Below are positions 7,304 to 14,864 of a DNA stretch of 25,762 bases, piece by piece. The translations under genes were made by a program, and so were the position numbers. The notes beneath the pieces were generated by a model. The model saw only the letters and a list, made by a program, of their open reading frames with translations. It searched no databases and was not told the DNA's origin. Source of the DNA: Prevotella sp. UBA6447 (GTDB lineage Bacteria > Bacteroidota > Bacteroidia > Bacteroidales > Bacteroidaceae); the NCBI GenBank assembly GCA_002437115.1, contig DJOD01000053.1, forward strand, positions 1 to 25,762, in the 5' to 3' direction. Each line of letters opens with the position of its first letter. The first letter of the stretch is position 1.

Positions 7304-8395
7304 ATGAATACAAAGACTTTGGTAAACCTGCTCCTTCTCGTGCTGCTCGCGGTGGGGGCGCACGCAAAGAAGGCAAAAGTGCCGAGTGAGAAACAGATGG
7401 CTGGTTACGTGATGGTCTATCATAAGGATGCCGACCATGGCCTCCACATGGCCTACAGTTGGGACGGATGGCAATGGACAGCCCTCAACGACGACAAGCC
7501 CATCATGGCGGGCGACACCATCGCCGAACAGAAAGGCATACGCGACCCATACATCTACCGGGGGCCTGGCGGAGCTTTCTACGTGGCCATGACCGACCTC
7601 CATATCTTCGCAAAGCGCGATGGGCTGCGCGCCACGGAATGGGAGCGCGATTTCAACAAGTATGATTGGGGCAACAACCGTGGTCTCGTGTTGCTCAAGT
7701 CGTTTGACCTCATACATTGGAAACGCACCAATCTCGACTTCTCAAGCCTCACCTGCCCCACGGGCGATAAGGATGCCGAGGGAAAGCCCTTGCCTTGGTC
7801 GGAAGTGGGATGTGTCTGGGCTCCCGAAATGGTGACCACGAAGGACGGGCGCATCATGCTCCATTTCACCACGCGATTCCAGCGTGGCCGCAACCACATA
7901 CGCTATGTGTTCATGGATACTGACTTCTCGCACATGACAAGCGCGCCCAAACTGCTTTTCCGCGCGCCACTGGGTAGCAATGGGCAACCGGTGAAGAACA
8001 CCATCGATTCGGACATCACGCTTGTGGGCGATACCTACCACCTTTTTGCTACGCAGAATGGCCATCCCATGCACGCCATTAGCCACGACGTGACGGGGCC
8101 TTACACGCAGGTGCCTTTTGACGACGAAGTGCCCCAGGTGCATGAGGCTCCCATGCTTTGGAAACGCATCGGTGAGCCGTGGTACATCCTTATGCAAGAC
8201 CGCTACAGCATGAATCCTCACAACTTTTACTTTGTAAAGACTAAGGACTTGAAGGAGTTTACGCCCGTTGGCTACTTTGACGAGCCTGGGTGCCCTATGA
8301 GGCGCACCAACTTCTCCGAGCAGAAGCACGGTGCCGTGGTGCAAGTAACCAAGAAGGAGCTTAGTGAGCTCATCAAGCACTGGGGCAATAAATGA
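7304..8395 (+). CDS. Secreted glycoside hydrolase, GH43-like beta-propeller
   Basis: 363 residues with a signal peptide (about 1-21, ending AHA before KK), so exported to the periplasm or beyond. The rest has the features of a five-bladed propeller of the GH43/GH32 clan: IRDPYIYRG (79-87, Asp81), WAPEMV (172-177), an IDSDI segment (234-238) and HEAPMLWK (280-287), whose Glu281 sits where GH43 enzymes have the general acid. GH43 members are mainly arabinofuranosidases, xylosidases or galactosidases acting on plant polysaccharides; the substrate here cannot be told. Unlike typical Bacteroidota polysaccharide loci there is no SusC/SusD pair nearby, so the gene acts alone or serves a locus elsewhere. 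The promoter at 7238-7268 drives it; a hairpin at 8600-8642 can end it. Confidence 0.8.
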   Translation: MNTKTLVNLLLLVLLAVGAHAKKAKVPSEKQMAGYVMVYHKDADHGLHMAYSWDGWQWTALNDDKPIMAGDTIAEQKGIRDPYIYRGPGGAFYVAMTDLHIFAKRDGLRATEWERDFNKYDWGNNRGLVLLKSFDLIHWKRTNLDFSSLTCPTGDKDAEGKPLPWSEVGCVWAPEMVTTKDGRIMLHFTTRFQRGRNHIRYVFMDTDFSHMTSAPKLLFRAPLGSNGQPVKNTIDSDITLVGDTYHLFATQNGHPMHAISHDVTGPYTQVPFDDEVPQVHEAPMLWKRIGEPWYILMQDRYSMNPHNFYFVKTKDLKEFTPVGYFDEPGCPMRRTNFSEQKHGAVVQVTKKELSELIKHWGNK

Positions 8396-8599
8396 TGTGA
8401 GGATCAGCCCAATGTCGTATATGTGTGGTCAGTCTAAAGAAAGTGCTCATCAGGCATTGGTGGCTGACAGTTGTTTCCTTCACGCCTTGGATGTGACGAC
8501 TTGATGTTAATGTATCTCTATGGCTCGGATGCTCATGGTGGCGTCAACAACCCGAAGAACAGCAGCCTCCCGATAAGAATGTTTGAGGGAAAGTAATAA

Positions 8600-8642
8600 A
8601 AAGATGGCGAAGCTAACAGTAGTTGTCAGCTTCGCCATCTTT
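8600..8642 (-). terminator. Bidirectional terminator between convergent genes
   Basis: AAAGATGGCGAAGCT (8600-8614) and AGCTTCGCCATCTTT (8628-8642) form a perfect 15-bp stem with a 13-nt loop. On the - strand it is followed by a T-rich run (CTTTTTATTACTT) and lies about 40 bp after the lipoprotein gene; on the + strand CTTTCTTTGTT follows. It can serve both the lipoprotein gene and the GH43 gene. Confidence 0.85.
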
Positions 8643-8684
8643 CTTTGTTATAATTCAGGATTTGGGTGCCACAGCCCGCTCTTG

Positions 8685-9500
8685 TTAAAGACCGAGTCCC
8701 TTCAGGGCTTTGCTGGCAGCCTCGTTTACTTTTTCGTTGGCTTTTTTCTGACCCTCTTTCACCTTTTCGGCTGCTTTGCTTTGTGCCTTGTTCACTTTTT
8801 CTGCAACCTTGCTTTTAGCTTTGTTCACTTCCTCGGCAGCCTTGCTCTCGGCAGTTGTCTTGGCATTGTTAACCGCGTTGGCAGCAGCCGTCTTGGCAGC
8901 CTCCTTCGCGGCTTCTGGAGCACTCTCAAGGAACTTTTTGGCGGCTTCTGGAGCAGCCTTCAGTGCTGCATTGGCAGCCTCGGCGGTGGTGGCAGCTGAG
9001 GCTGCTTTCTGAATGTAGGGGGCGGCCAATTTCACGACATCGTCCTTTACCGCTTGCTTGGCCTCCTCAGCTGTAGTGGCGGCTGTGATGGGAAGGTTCT
9101 TGATGCTCTCCACAAGGTTTGCGATGGTGGTGTTGCCGTCGGTCATGGTCTTGATGCTTTCGGCGTTTTGGGTCAAGAAGTGCTGTACTGACTGTCCGTA
9201 GGCCTTAGCCTCCTCCAGCTTGCCAGCATTGACCAAAGCCTTGTAGGTGGCCTCCAGGGTGGCCAGCGTGGTGGTTAGTGACTTGGAGTCGTTGCTCTGC
9301 AGAGCCTGTGACACTTGGTCGGTCAGAGTGATAATAGTCTGCTTGGTCTCCTCGCTGAGAGCTGGTGCGCTATCTGCAACCGCACTGTCGGTCTGCTCGG
9401 TCGCACTGTCTGTGCCCGAAGTGTTCTTGTTGGTGTTGCCTCCGCAACTGCTGAGCGTGATGGCAGCTATGGTGACGGCTGCAATAAGTGTTTTTTTCAT
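8685..9500 (-). CDS. Ala/Lys-rich lipoprotein with long amphipathic helices
   Basis: 271 residues. The signal peptide ends in a lipobox, LSSC, with the lipidated cysteine at 19. A short Ser/Thr/Asp-rich spacer follows (20-48), then a helical region (about 50-130). The C-terminal half (about 135-271) is made almost only of A, K, E, V, N, S in near-repeats of about 11 residues (AAEKVNKAQSK-like), resembling apolipoprotein, LEA or murein-lipoprotein-type helices. This predicts a long membrane- or cell-wall-associated rod. I do not recognise a named family. It sits 74 bp downstream of the DUF4293 gene on the same strand, with its own strong terminator. Function unknown; envelope stability or stress protection is a guess. 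Confidence 0.75.
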   Translation of the reverse strand: MKKTLIAAVTIAAITLSSCGGNTNKNTSGTDSATEQTDSAVADSAPALSEETKQTIITLTDQVSQALQSNDSKSLTTTLATLEATYKALVNAGKLEEAKAYGQSVQHFLTQNAESIKTMTDGNTTIANLVESIKNLPITAATTAEEAKQAVKDDVVKLAAPYIQKAASAATTAEAANAALKAAPEAAKKFLESAPEAAKEAAKTAAANAVNNAKTTAESKAAEEVNKAKSKVAEKVNKAQSKAAEKVKEGQKKANEKVNEAASKALKGLGL

Positions 9501-9574
9501 GATTACTTGATTTTTATAACATTATTTCATGCAAAGCGCTATTGGGTCGTCTTCCGTATGGCACATAGTGGCAC

Positions 9575-10027
9575 TTAGCGGATGCGGTCCATGCTTTTCA
9601 CAAGTTTGTCGTCGGCCTTCACACCGCGACGGGCCAACGCCAAGAGAATGATGGCCACCAACGGCAGGCAGGCTGCGAAGCGCACATGGAAGGTAACTCC
9701 TCCTGTGGGCAGACTGGCCAGTGCGCTGAACACGTAATAGCCATACCACAACAGGCAGAGCACTATGCTCACCACACAGAGGCGCATCTGCAAGGCACGG
9801 CGGCGATACTGGAAAATGGTGAGTAACGACAAGCCGGCGGCGACGACCAGCCCGACAAACGGGATGGGGTGCGCCACGAAGCCCTGCTCGCCGAGGAGTC
9901 CCAGGTTATACCACAGCGTAGCCGTACCCATCCCCTGTGGCTCCAGGCAACCTATCGGCAGGCAGAGACAGGCCAATAGCGTAGCGACGGCCAAAAGCAG
10001 GTAGACGGTTTGTATGCGCTGAATCAT
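9575..10027 (-). CDS. DUF4293 integral membrane protein
   Basis: 150 residues starting MIQRIQTVYLLLA, the hallmark of the DUF4293 family of Bacteroidota, with four hydrophobic segments (about 7-25, 53-70, 80-103, 113-132) and a charged C-terminal tail. It is an inner-membrane protein of unknown function. The start codon overlaps the rpoZ stop by 4 bp (ATGA), implying translational coupling. Its constant position after the RNA polymerase omega gene in Bacteroidales is known, but its role is not. Confidence 0.85.
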   Translation of the reverse strand: MIQRIQTVYLLLAVATLLACLCLPIGCLEPQGMGTATLWYNLGLLGEQGFVAHPIPFVGLVVAAGLSLLTIFQYRRRALQMRLCVVSIVLCLLWYGYYVFSALASLPTGGVTFHVRFAACLPLVAIILLALARRGVKADDKLVKSMDRIR

Positions 10028-10365
10028 TGTGCCTCTTCCTCCTGGTTGTCTTGCGAGGGATCGCGCCAGTATATTTTACCCTCTATAAACTCCTGCGTAG
10101 CCAGCAGGGTGGGTTTGGGTAACTTCTCGTAGTAGCGGCTAATCTCAATCTGCTCGCGATTCTCGAACACCTCGTCAAGCGAATCGTTGTAGGAAGCAAA
10201 TTCTTGCAGCTTCTTGTTTAGGTCTTGCTTGATTTCCACACCAATCTGGTTGGCGCGCTTACCGATGATGGCCACGCTCTCGTAGATGTTGCCTGTGCTC
10301 TTCCACAGCTCAGGCAGTTCGCGTGTCTGGGTGTTTACTGGGGCATTTGATTTTTTATAATCCAT
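10024..10365 (-). CDS. rpoZ: RNA polymerase omega subunit (Bacteroidota type)
   Basis: 113 residues with the omega/Rpb6 pattern: TGNIYESVAIIGKRANQI (25-42), in which a helix carries the conserved R-A-N/R motif that clamps the beta-prime subunit. The Bacteroidota form has a longer C-terminal part (about 50-113, with KPTLLATQEFIEGKI) than the E. coli protein. Omega helps assemble RNA polymerase; in proteobacteria it also forms a ppGpp site. It lies 57 bp after bamD and overlaps the next gene by 4 bp, so bamD-rpoZ-DUF4293 form one transcription unit. Confidence 0.85.
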   Translation of the reverse strand: MDYKKSNAPVNTQTRELPELWKSTGNIYESVAIIGKRANQIGVEIKQDLNKKLQEFASYNDSLDEVFENREQIEISRYYEKLPKPTLLATQEFIEGKIYWRDPSQDNQEEEAQ

Positions 10366-10422
10366 ATCTGAAAGATAAATATTGTTGTTTGATGTATGTT
10401 GTTTGATGATTCGTTACCCTTC

Positions 10423-11259
10423 TCATTCACCCTGCACACCACCAGTGACCTTCTTGCACTTGGCAATGAGCTGCTCGGCGAGCTTGCGCGACTTTGAGTC
10501 GGGATACTCGTTGATAAAACCGTAGCACTCGTCTTCGGCGTTCTGGTAGCGGTCGAGCTTCTTCGACTCCACGCTCTGCTGCGCCAGCTCAAACTTACTC
10601 TTCATGATGAGCAACGCAAAGTCCTCACGCTTGTTGGTGTAGGGATAGTCTTTCAGGGCGTTCTCGGAAGTTACGATGCATGCCTCATAGTTGTTGCCGC
10701 CCTCTGTGCAGTTGCCGAAATAGGAACCGAGGTTGTAATAGAGCTGGGCCGAATAAAGCTCCTTCTGCACGAGCTTGTCCTGTAGCTTGAAGAGCTGAGC
10801 CTGTGCCTGATCCTTCATCTTGGCATCTGGAAACATGTCGAGGTAGTCTTGGAAGGCGGAGATGGCTTGCATCGTCTGTGACTGGTCGAGGCGTGCCTCT
10901 GGCGTGCAGAGGTATAGGCTTTGACCCACGTAGAAAGCAGCCATCTCGGCATAGAAGCCACGTGGGTACGACTTGACATAACGCTTGAATGTCTCTGCTG
11001 CCGTCTCATAGTCTCGGTTGCAATATTCGGCCATGCCAAGCATATAAAGGCTTTCTTGCGCGTCGGCCGTACCCTTCTCCTGCGTGATGACATCTTGCAA
11101 GATGGTCGTGGCGCGCATATACTTGCCATTTGCAAAACACTCCTTGGCGTACTCGTATTTGTAGCGGAAATCGGGAGTCTTATACACTTGGTTGAATTCT
11201 CTTGCACAACCGCTCAAGAGGAGCAACAGTGTGAAAGCTATGAGAATGTTATTCTTCAT
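10423..11259 (-). CDS. bamD: Outer membrane assembly lipoprotein BamD
   Basis: 278 residues. The signal peptide ends in LLSGC with the lipidated cysteine at 18, so it is an outer-membrane lipoprotein facing the periplasm. TPR-like helical repeats follow: KYEYAKECFANGKYMRATTILQ (about 34-55), MLGMAEYCNRDYETAAETFKRYVKSYPRG (about 73-101) and AISAFQDYLDMFPDAK, the usual BamD/YfiO pattern. With BamA it inserts beta-barrel proteins into the outer membrane. It is the first gene of the bamD-rpoZ-DUF4293 unit and has a promoter-like element just upstream. Length and motifs are normal for Bacteroidota. Confidence 0.9.
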   Translation of the reverse strand: MKNNILIAFTLLLLLSGCAREFNQVYKTPDFRYKYEYAKECFANGKYMRATTILQDVITQEKGTADAQESLYMLGMAEYCNRDYETAAETFKRYVKSYPRGFYAEMAAFYVGQSLYLCTPEARLDQSQTMQAISAFQDYLDMFPDAKMKDQAQAQLFKLQDKLVQKELYSAQLYYNLGSYFGNCTEGGNNYEACIVTSENALKDYPYTNKREDFALLIMKSKFELAQQSVESKKLDRYQNAEDECYGFINEYPDSKSRKLAEQLIAKCKKVTGGVQGE

Positions 11260-11277
11260 GTTCTGATTTTAGGATTG

Positions 11278-11308
11278 CAAAATTACAACTATTTCCCCAC
11301 TTAGCCAA
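11278..11308 (-). promoter_or_regulatory. Promoter of bamD
   Basis: On the - strand TTGG (11308-11305), a 19-bp spacer and TAATTTTG (11285-11278) fit the Bacteroidota promoter with one deviation in the -33 element. The start codon at 11259 is 18 bp downstream of the -7 box, so the leader would be short. Confidence 0.5.
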
Positions 11309-11442
11309 GGAGCACCCCTCATTTTTAGCAAAAAATAGGACTTGTAGGTTTCTGGCATCCGTTTCTGTGTTGGTTAGGAGACAAACGCTCGACAGCACAG
11401 TGTTTTAGACTCGTAGGAGAGGGGGATTGCGAAAGATATAAA

Positions 11443-11536
11443 ACGGTGCGCACACGGTCGGAATTGTGAAAGCGTGGGTAATATTTGAGCCCAAACAACA
11501 ACCAACAATCCCAAACGCGGGCGCACCGTGTTTTTT
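11443..11536. repeat. Long imperfect inverted repeat between leuB and bamD
   Basis: ACGGTGCGC (11443-11451) pairs with GCGCACCGT (11521-11529). Inside, GCGTGGG (11472-11478) can pair with CCCAAACGC (11510-11518) with a 2-nt bulge. Both outer arms are flanked by T-runs in the outward direction (TTTTTT at 11531-11536 on +; TTTTATAT on -). It may be the terminator of the leu operon, a small structured RNA, or a dispersed palindromic element. The remainder of 11309-11584 shows no gene. Confidence 0.4.
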
Positions 11537-11584
11537 CCTTTGGACTTCGCTTGCCAATGGCTCACGTGCCCTTTAGGTTACTCA

Positions 11585-12646
11585 TCAGTGGCTGGACACG
11601 TAATCGGTGATCCACTGCCCAACTTCCTTGGTGCCATAATGCTTGCCACCCTCAATCTGTATTTCGGGTGTGCGCACATTCTGCAACAGACTCTCGTTGC
11701 ATGCCTTTCGAATCAGCGCACCTTCTTCCTTTAGGCCAAAGTGTTCAAGCATCATCGCCGCCGAGAGAATTTGTGCCAATGGGTTGGCCAGGTTCTTGCC
11801 GGCGGCCTGTGGCCATGAGCCGTGAACAGGCTCAAAGAGCGGTGTGTGTGCGCCCAGTGAGGCAGATGGCTGAAGGCCCATCGAACCAGTGATGGCACTC
11901 GTCTCGTCGGTAAGGATATCGCCAAACGTGTTTTCCGTGACGATGACATCGAAGAATCGGGGCTCTGTCAGCACGCGCATCGAACAATTGTCGATAAACA
12001 TGTAGTCGGTTTGCACGTCAGGATATTGTGGCTCCATCTCCTTGGCTATTTGCCTCCACAGGCGCGAGCTGGCCAACACATTAGCCTTGTCGACGACAGT
12101 CAGGTGATGATGGCGATGCTGAGCCGTTTCGAAGGCCACTTTCAGGATGCGCTCAATCTCAGGTCGGCTGTAAACGTCGGTGTCGTAGGCCTTGTCGTTG
12201 TCTTGGTATTTCTCACCGAAGTACATGCCGCCTGTCAGCTCACGGATCACCATGAAATCGGCACCCTTGATGAGGTTTTCCTTCAAGGGCGACATGTGAA
12301 GCAGACAGTCGAAGGTGGCTACAGGGCGTACGTTGGCAAAGAGGCCGAGCTTTTTGCGCATGGCCAGCAATCCGGTCTCAGGACGCACTTTCAACGTGGG
12401 GTCGTTGTCGAAGCGCGGGTCGCCCACGGCAGCAAAGAGCACGGCGTCGGCCTCCATGCAGGTCTTGAAGGTGGCATCGGGGAATGGGTCGCCACAAGCA
12501 TCGATGGCATGAGCGCCACAAATGGCCTCGTGATACACAAACTCATGTCCAAACTTCTTTGCCACGGCGTTGAGCACGTGGATAGCCTGCGGCATGATTT
12601 CTGGCCCGATACCGTCGCCGGGCAATACAGCGATATTCAGTTTCAT
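11585..12646 (-). CDS. leuB: 3-isopropylmalate dehydrogenase
   Basis: 353 residues, full length. It oxidises and decarboxylates 3-isopropylmalate to 2-ketoisocaproate with NAD. Visible family features: LPGDGIGPEI (8-17), the substrate-binding RKKLGLFANVRP region (97-108), VIRELTGGMYFG, the VDKANVLASSRLWR lysine segment, TENTFGDILTDE with metal-binding aspartates, and FEPVHGSWPQAAGKNLANP in the NAD site. The last carries W-P-Q instead of the A-P-D of proteobacterial enzymes, which is common in Bacteroidota. It is the last gene of the leu operon and starts 14 bp after the second synthase gene. If that gene makes citramalate, LeuB would also act on 3-methylmalate to give 2-oxobutyrate. Confidence 0.95.
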   Translation of the reverse strand: MKLNIAVLPGDGIGPEIMPQAIHVLNAVAKKFGHEFVYHEAICGAHAIDACGDPFPDATFKTCMEADAVLFAAVGDPRFDNDPTLKVRPETGLLAMRKKLGLFANVRPVATFDCLLHMSPLKENLIKGADFMVIRELTGGMYFGEKYQDNDKAYDTDVYSRPEIERILKVAFETAQHRHHHLTVVDKANVLASSRLWRQIAKEMEPQYPDVQTDYMFIDNCSMRVLTEPRFFDVIVTENTFGDILTDETSAITGSMGLQPSASLGAHTPLFEPVHGSWPQAAGKNLANPLAQILSAAMMLEHFGLKEEGALIRKACNESLLQNVRTPEIQIEGGKHYGTKEVGQWITDYVSSH

Positions 12647-12660
12647 GTTATCTTATGTTT

Positions 12661-14250
12661 TTAATGGTTATTCTTTCCATGGCTCCTCTTCATTTCCTCC
12701 TCGTCTTCCACGATGTTGAGCATCTTGAAGGTGGCCTTGATGGCCGCTTCCGTTTGGTCGGCATCCAAGCCATGGGTGCGGATGACGCGTTCTCCATCAC
12801 CTTGCCAGGTGATGATGGTTTGCACCAAGGCATCTGTCCGGCCTCCCGGTGGGATGGTCACGGTGTAGTTGGCCAGCCGGGGGAATGTTCGGTTGAGATT
12901 GTCCTTGTAAACCTTGCGCAAGGCGCGCACAAAGGCATCGTATTGTCCGTCGCCCGTGGCGTCGGCGGTGTATTCCTTGCCGTTAATCTCCACCTTGATG
13001 CTCGCGATGGGTTTCAAGCCATAGGAGGTGGAGACCATGTAGCTCAGGAGTTTCACCCGTTCCACGGGCGTGTTGTGTTTCAGCACATCAGCGATGATGT
13101 AGGGCAGGTCGTCTTGTGTCACCACTTCCTTGCGGTCGCCCAGTTCGGTGATGCGCCGCGTCACGCTTCGTGTCTGCTCAGGTGTCAGTTCCAGCCCAAG
13201 CTCCTCGAGGTTCATCTCAATGTTGGCCTTGCCCGAGTTCTTGCCCAAGGCATATTCGCGTTTCCGTCCAAAGCGCGCAGGCACAAGGTCGTTACTGTAG
13301 AGCTTGTCTTTGTTGTCGCCGTCAGCGTGCACGCCAGCCACCTGGGTAAACACATTGCTGCCCACGATGGGCTGGTTGGGCGACACGGCAATGCCACTGT
13401 AGCCTTCCACCAGGCGACTAATCATGTTGAGCTGGTCTTCGTGGATGGAGGTCTTGGCATGGAACTGGTCCTTGAGGATAGCCTGTACGCTGGCCAGCGG
13501 GGCGTTACCGCAACGCTCGCCCATCCCGTTCACGGTGACGTGCACGCCCTGGCATCCGCTCAGCACTGCAGCCAGTGTGTTCGAAACTGCAAGGTCGTAG
13601 TCGTTGTGAGCATGGAAATCAAAATGCTTGTCGCGGTATCTGCGGTGCATCTTGCGCACATACTCCACACATTGCAGGGGGTTGACGATGCCCAACGTGT
13701 CGGGAAGCATGAACCGGCGGATGGGCGTGTCCTTGAGTGCGTCCATCATCTGGTACACATAGTCGGGCGAGTCTTTCATTCCCGAGCTCCAGTCTTCCAG
13801 GTAGATGTTGACCTGCATATCTTGGCTGTTGGCATAGTCGAGCACGCGGAGTATATCAGACAGGTGTTCTTCGGGTGTCTTGTGCAGCTGGTGTTCGCAA
13901 TGCTTCAGCGAGCCTTTTGCCAGCAAGTTGATGACGTGGCAGCCGCATCCTTTGATCCAGTCTACCGACAGTTTGCCATCTACAAAGCCCAACACCTCGA
14001 CGCGGTCTATGTATCCTTCACGGGCGGCGTAGGCGCAGATGCGACTGACAGCCTCACGCTCACCCTCGGATACACGTGCCGAGGCCACCTCTATGCGGTC
14101 TACATTGACATCACGGAGCAGTGAGCGAGCGATGATGAGTTTCTCGTGGGGCAGAAAACTGACCCCGTTGGTCTGCTCGCCGTCGCGCAATGTGCAGTCC
14201 ATGATTTCAATCTGTGGACTGAAATAGTTCTTGCATCCCGTATCCATCAT
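12661..14250 (-). CDS. Second isopropylmalate synthase-type enzyme, possible citramalate synthase
   Basis: 529 residues: HMGL-like TIM barrel with MDCTLRDGEQTNGVSF (17-32) and the metal-binding HAHNDYDLAVSNT motif, a linker, and a C-terminal LeuA-type allosteric dimer domain (about 375-510). It is clearly diverged from the leuA product of the same operon. In Bacteroidales this position is taken by a LeuA homologue often annotated citramalate synthase (CimA) or alpha-isopropylmalate synthase. CimA joins pyruvate and acetyl-CoA to (R)-citramalate, which LeuCD and LeuB turn into 2-oxobutyrate, the isoleucine precursor. That role is inferred from the duplication and from the Ile-rich leader peptide. 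Its start overlaps the leuD stop by ATGA, so translation is coupled. It ends with a short charged tail (EDEEEMKRSHGKNNH). Confidence 0.85.
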   Translation of the reverse strand: MMDTGCKNYFSPQIEIMDCTLRDGEQTNGVSFLPHEKLIIARSLLRDVNVDRIEVASARVSEGEREAVSRICAYAAREGYIDRVEVLGFVDGKLSVDWIKGCGCHVINLLAKGSLKHCEHQLHKTPEEHLSDILRVLDYANSQDMQVNIYLEDWSSGMKDSPDYVYQMMDALKDTPIRRFMLPDTLGIVNPLQCVEYVRKMHRRYRDKHFDFHAHNDYDLAVSNTLAAVLSGCQGVHVTVNGMGERCGNAPLASVQAILKDQFHAKTSIHEDQLNMISRLVEGYSGIAVSPNQPIVGSNVFTQVAGVHADGDNKDKLYSNDLVPARFGRKREYALGKNSGKANIEMNLEELGLELTPEQTRSVTRRITELGDRKEVVTQDDLPYIIADVLKHNTPVERVKLLSYMVSTSYGLKPIASIKVEINGKEYTADATGDGQYDAFVRALRKVYKDNLNRTFPRLANYTVTIPPGGRTDALVQTIITWQGDGERVIRTHGLDADQTEAAIKATFKMLNIVEDEEEMKRSHGKNNH

Positions 14251-14837
14251 ACGCGTTGCTTTTCGAAAGCCTCCACCTTGTTGCGGTTGGCGACGAGGAA
14301 GTCCACGTCGTCGAGGCCGTTCATAAGGCAGTGCTTTTTGTAACCATTGATGTCAAAGTGTTCCGAGTGGCCAGTGGCCAGGTTGGTGACTGTCTGCGCC
14401 GGCAAGTCCACGCGCACCTGTGTGGTGTGATCCCTGGCAATGGTGTCGAAGAGTTCTTGTAAGAAAGGTTCGCTCACCACCACTGGGAGCACAAAGTTGT
14501 TGAGCTCGTTGTTCTTGTGGATGTCGGCAAAGAAACTGCTGATGACCACTCTGAAGCCATAGCCAGCGATGGCCCATGCGGCATGTTCGCGCGACGAGCC
14601 CGAACCAAAGTTCTTTCCGGCCACGAGGATGACACCCGAGTAACTGGGGTCGTTGAGCACGAAGTCCTTCTTCAGGCTGCCGTCCTTGTTGTAGCGCCAG
14701 TCACGGAAGAGGTTGTCGCCAAATCCCTCCTTGTCGGTAGCCTTGAGGAAGCGGGCGGGTATGATTTGGTCTGTATCCACATTCTCCAGCGGAAGGGGAA
14801 TGCAGGAAGAGGTGATGACATCAAATTTCTGTTTCAT
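14247..14837 (-). CDS. leuD: 3-isopropylmalate dehydratase small subunit
   Basis: 196 residues, normal for LeuD. It forms the swivelling domain that, with LeuC, isomerises 2-isopropylmalate to 3-isopropylmalate. It shows NVDTDQIIPARFL (19-31) and NFGSGSSREHAAWAI (76-90), which line the active site, with the C-terminal HCLMNGLDDVDFL typical of the family. It lies 27 bp after leuC and overlaps the next gene by 4 bp. Confidence 0.95.
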   Translation of the reverse strand: MKQKFDVITSSCIPLPLENVDTDQIIPARFLKATDKEGFGDNLFRDWRYNKDGSLKKDFVLNDPSYSGVILVAGKNFGSGSSREHAAWAIAGYGFRVVISSFFADIHKNNELNNFVLPVVVSEPFLQELFDTIARDHTTQVRVDLPAQTVTNLATGHSEHFDINGYKKHCLMNGLDDVDFLVANRNKVEAFEKQRV

Positions 14838-14864
14838 CGTTATGTGTTGTCTAAGAATTAATAA

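Noticed and set aside
8505..8596. A short + frame ending in GGVNNPKNSSLPIRMFEGK
   Set aside because: Looks faintly coding, but it is too short, has a stop just upstream and no recognisable family; at most a remnant.
11374..11565. A 63-codon frame on - between leuB and bamD
   Set aside because: It lies across the inverted repeat, has Cys/Arg/Ser-rich composition and no start context; explained better as non-coding structure.
12655..14124. A 489-codon open frame on + opposite the second synthase gene
   Set aside because: Antisense shadow of a clearly conserved gene; no family likeness.
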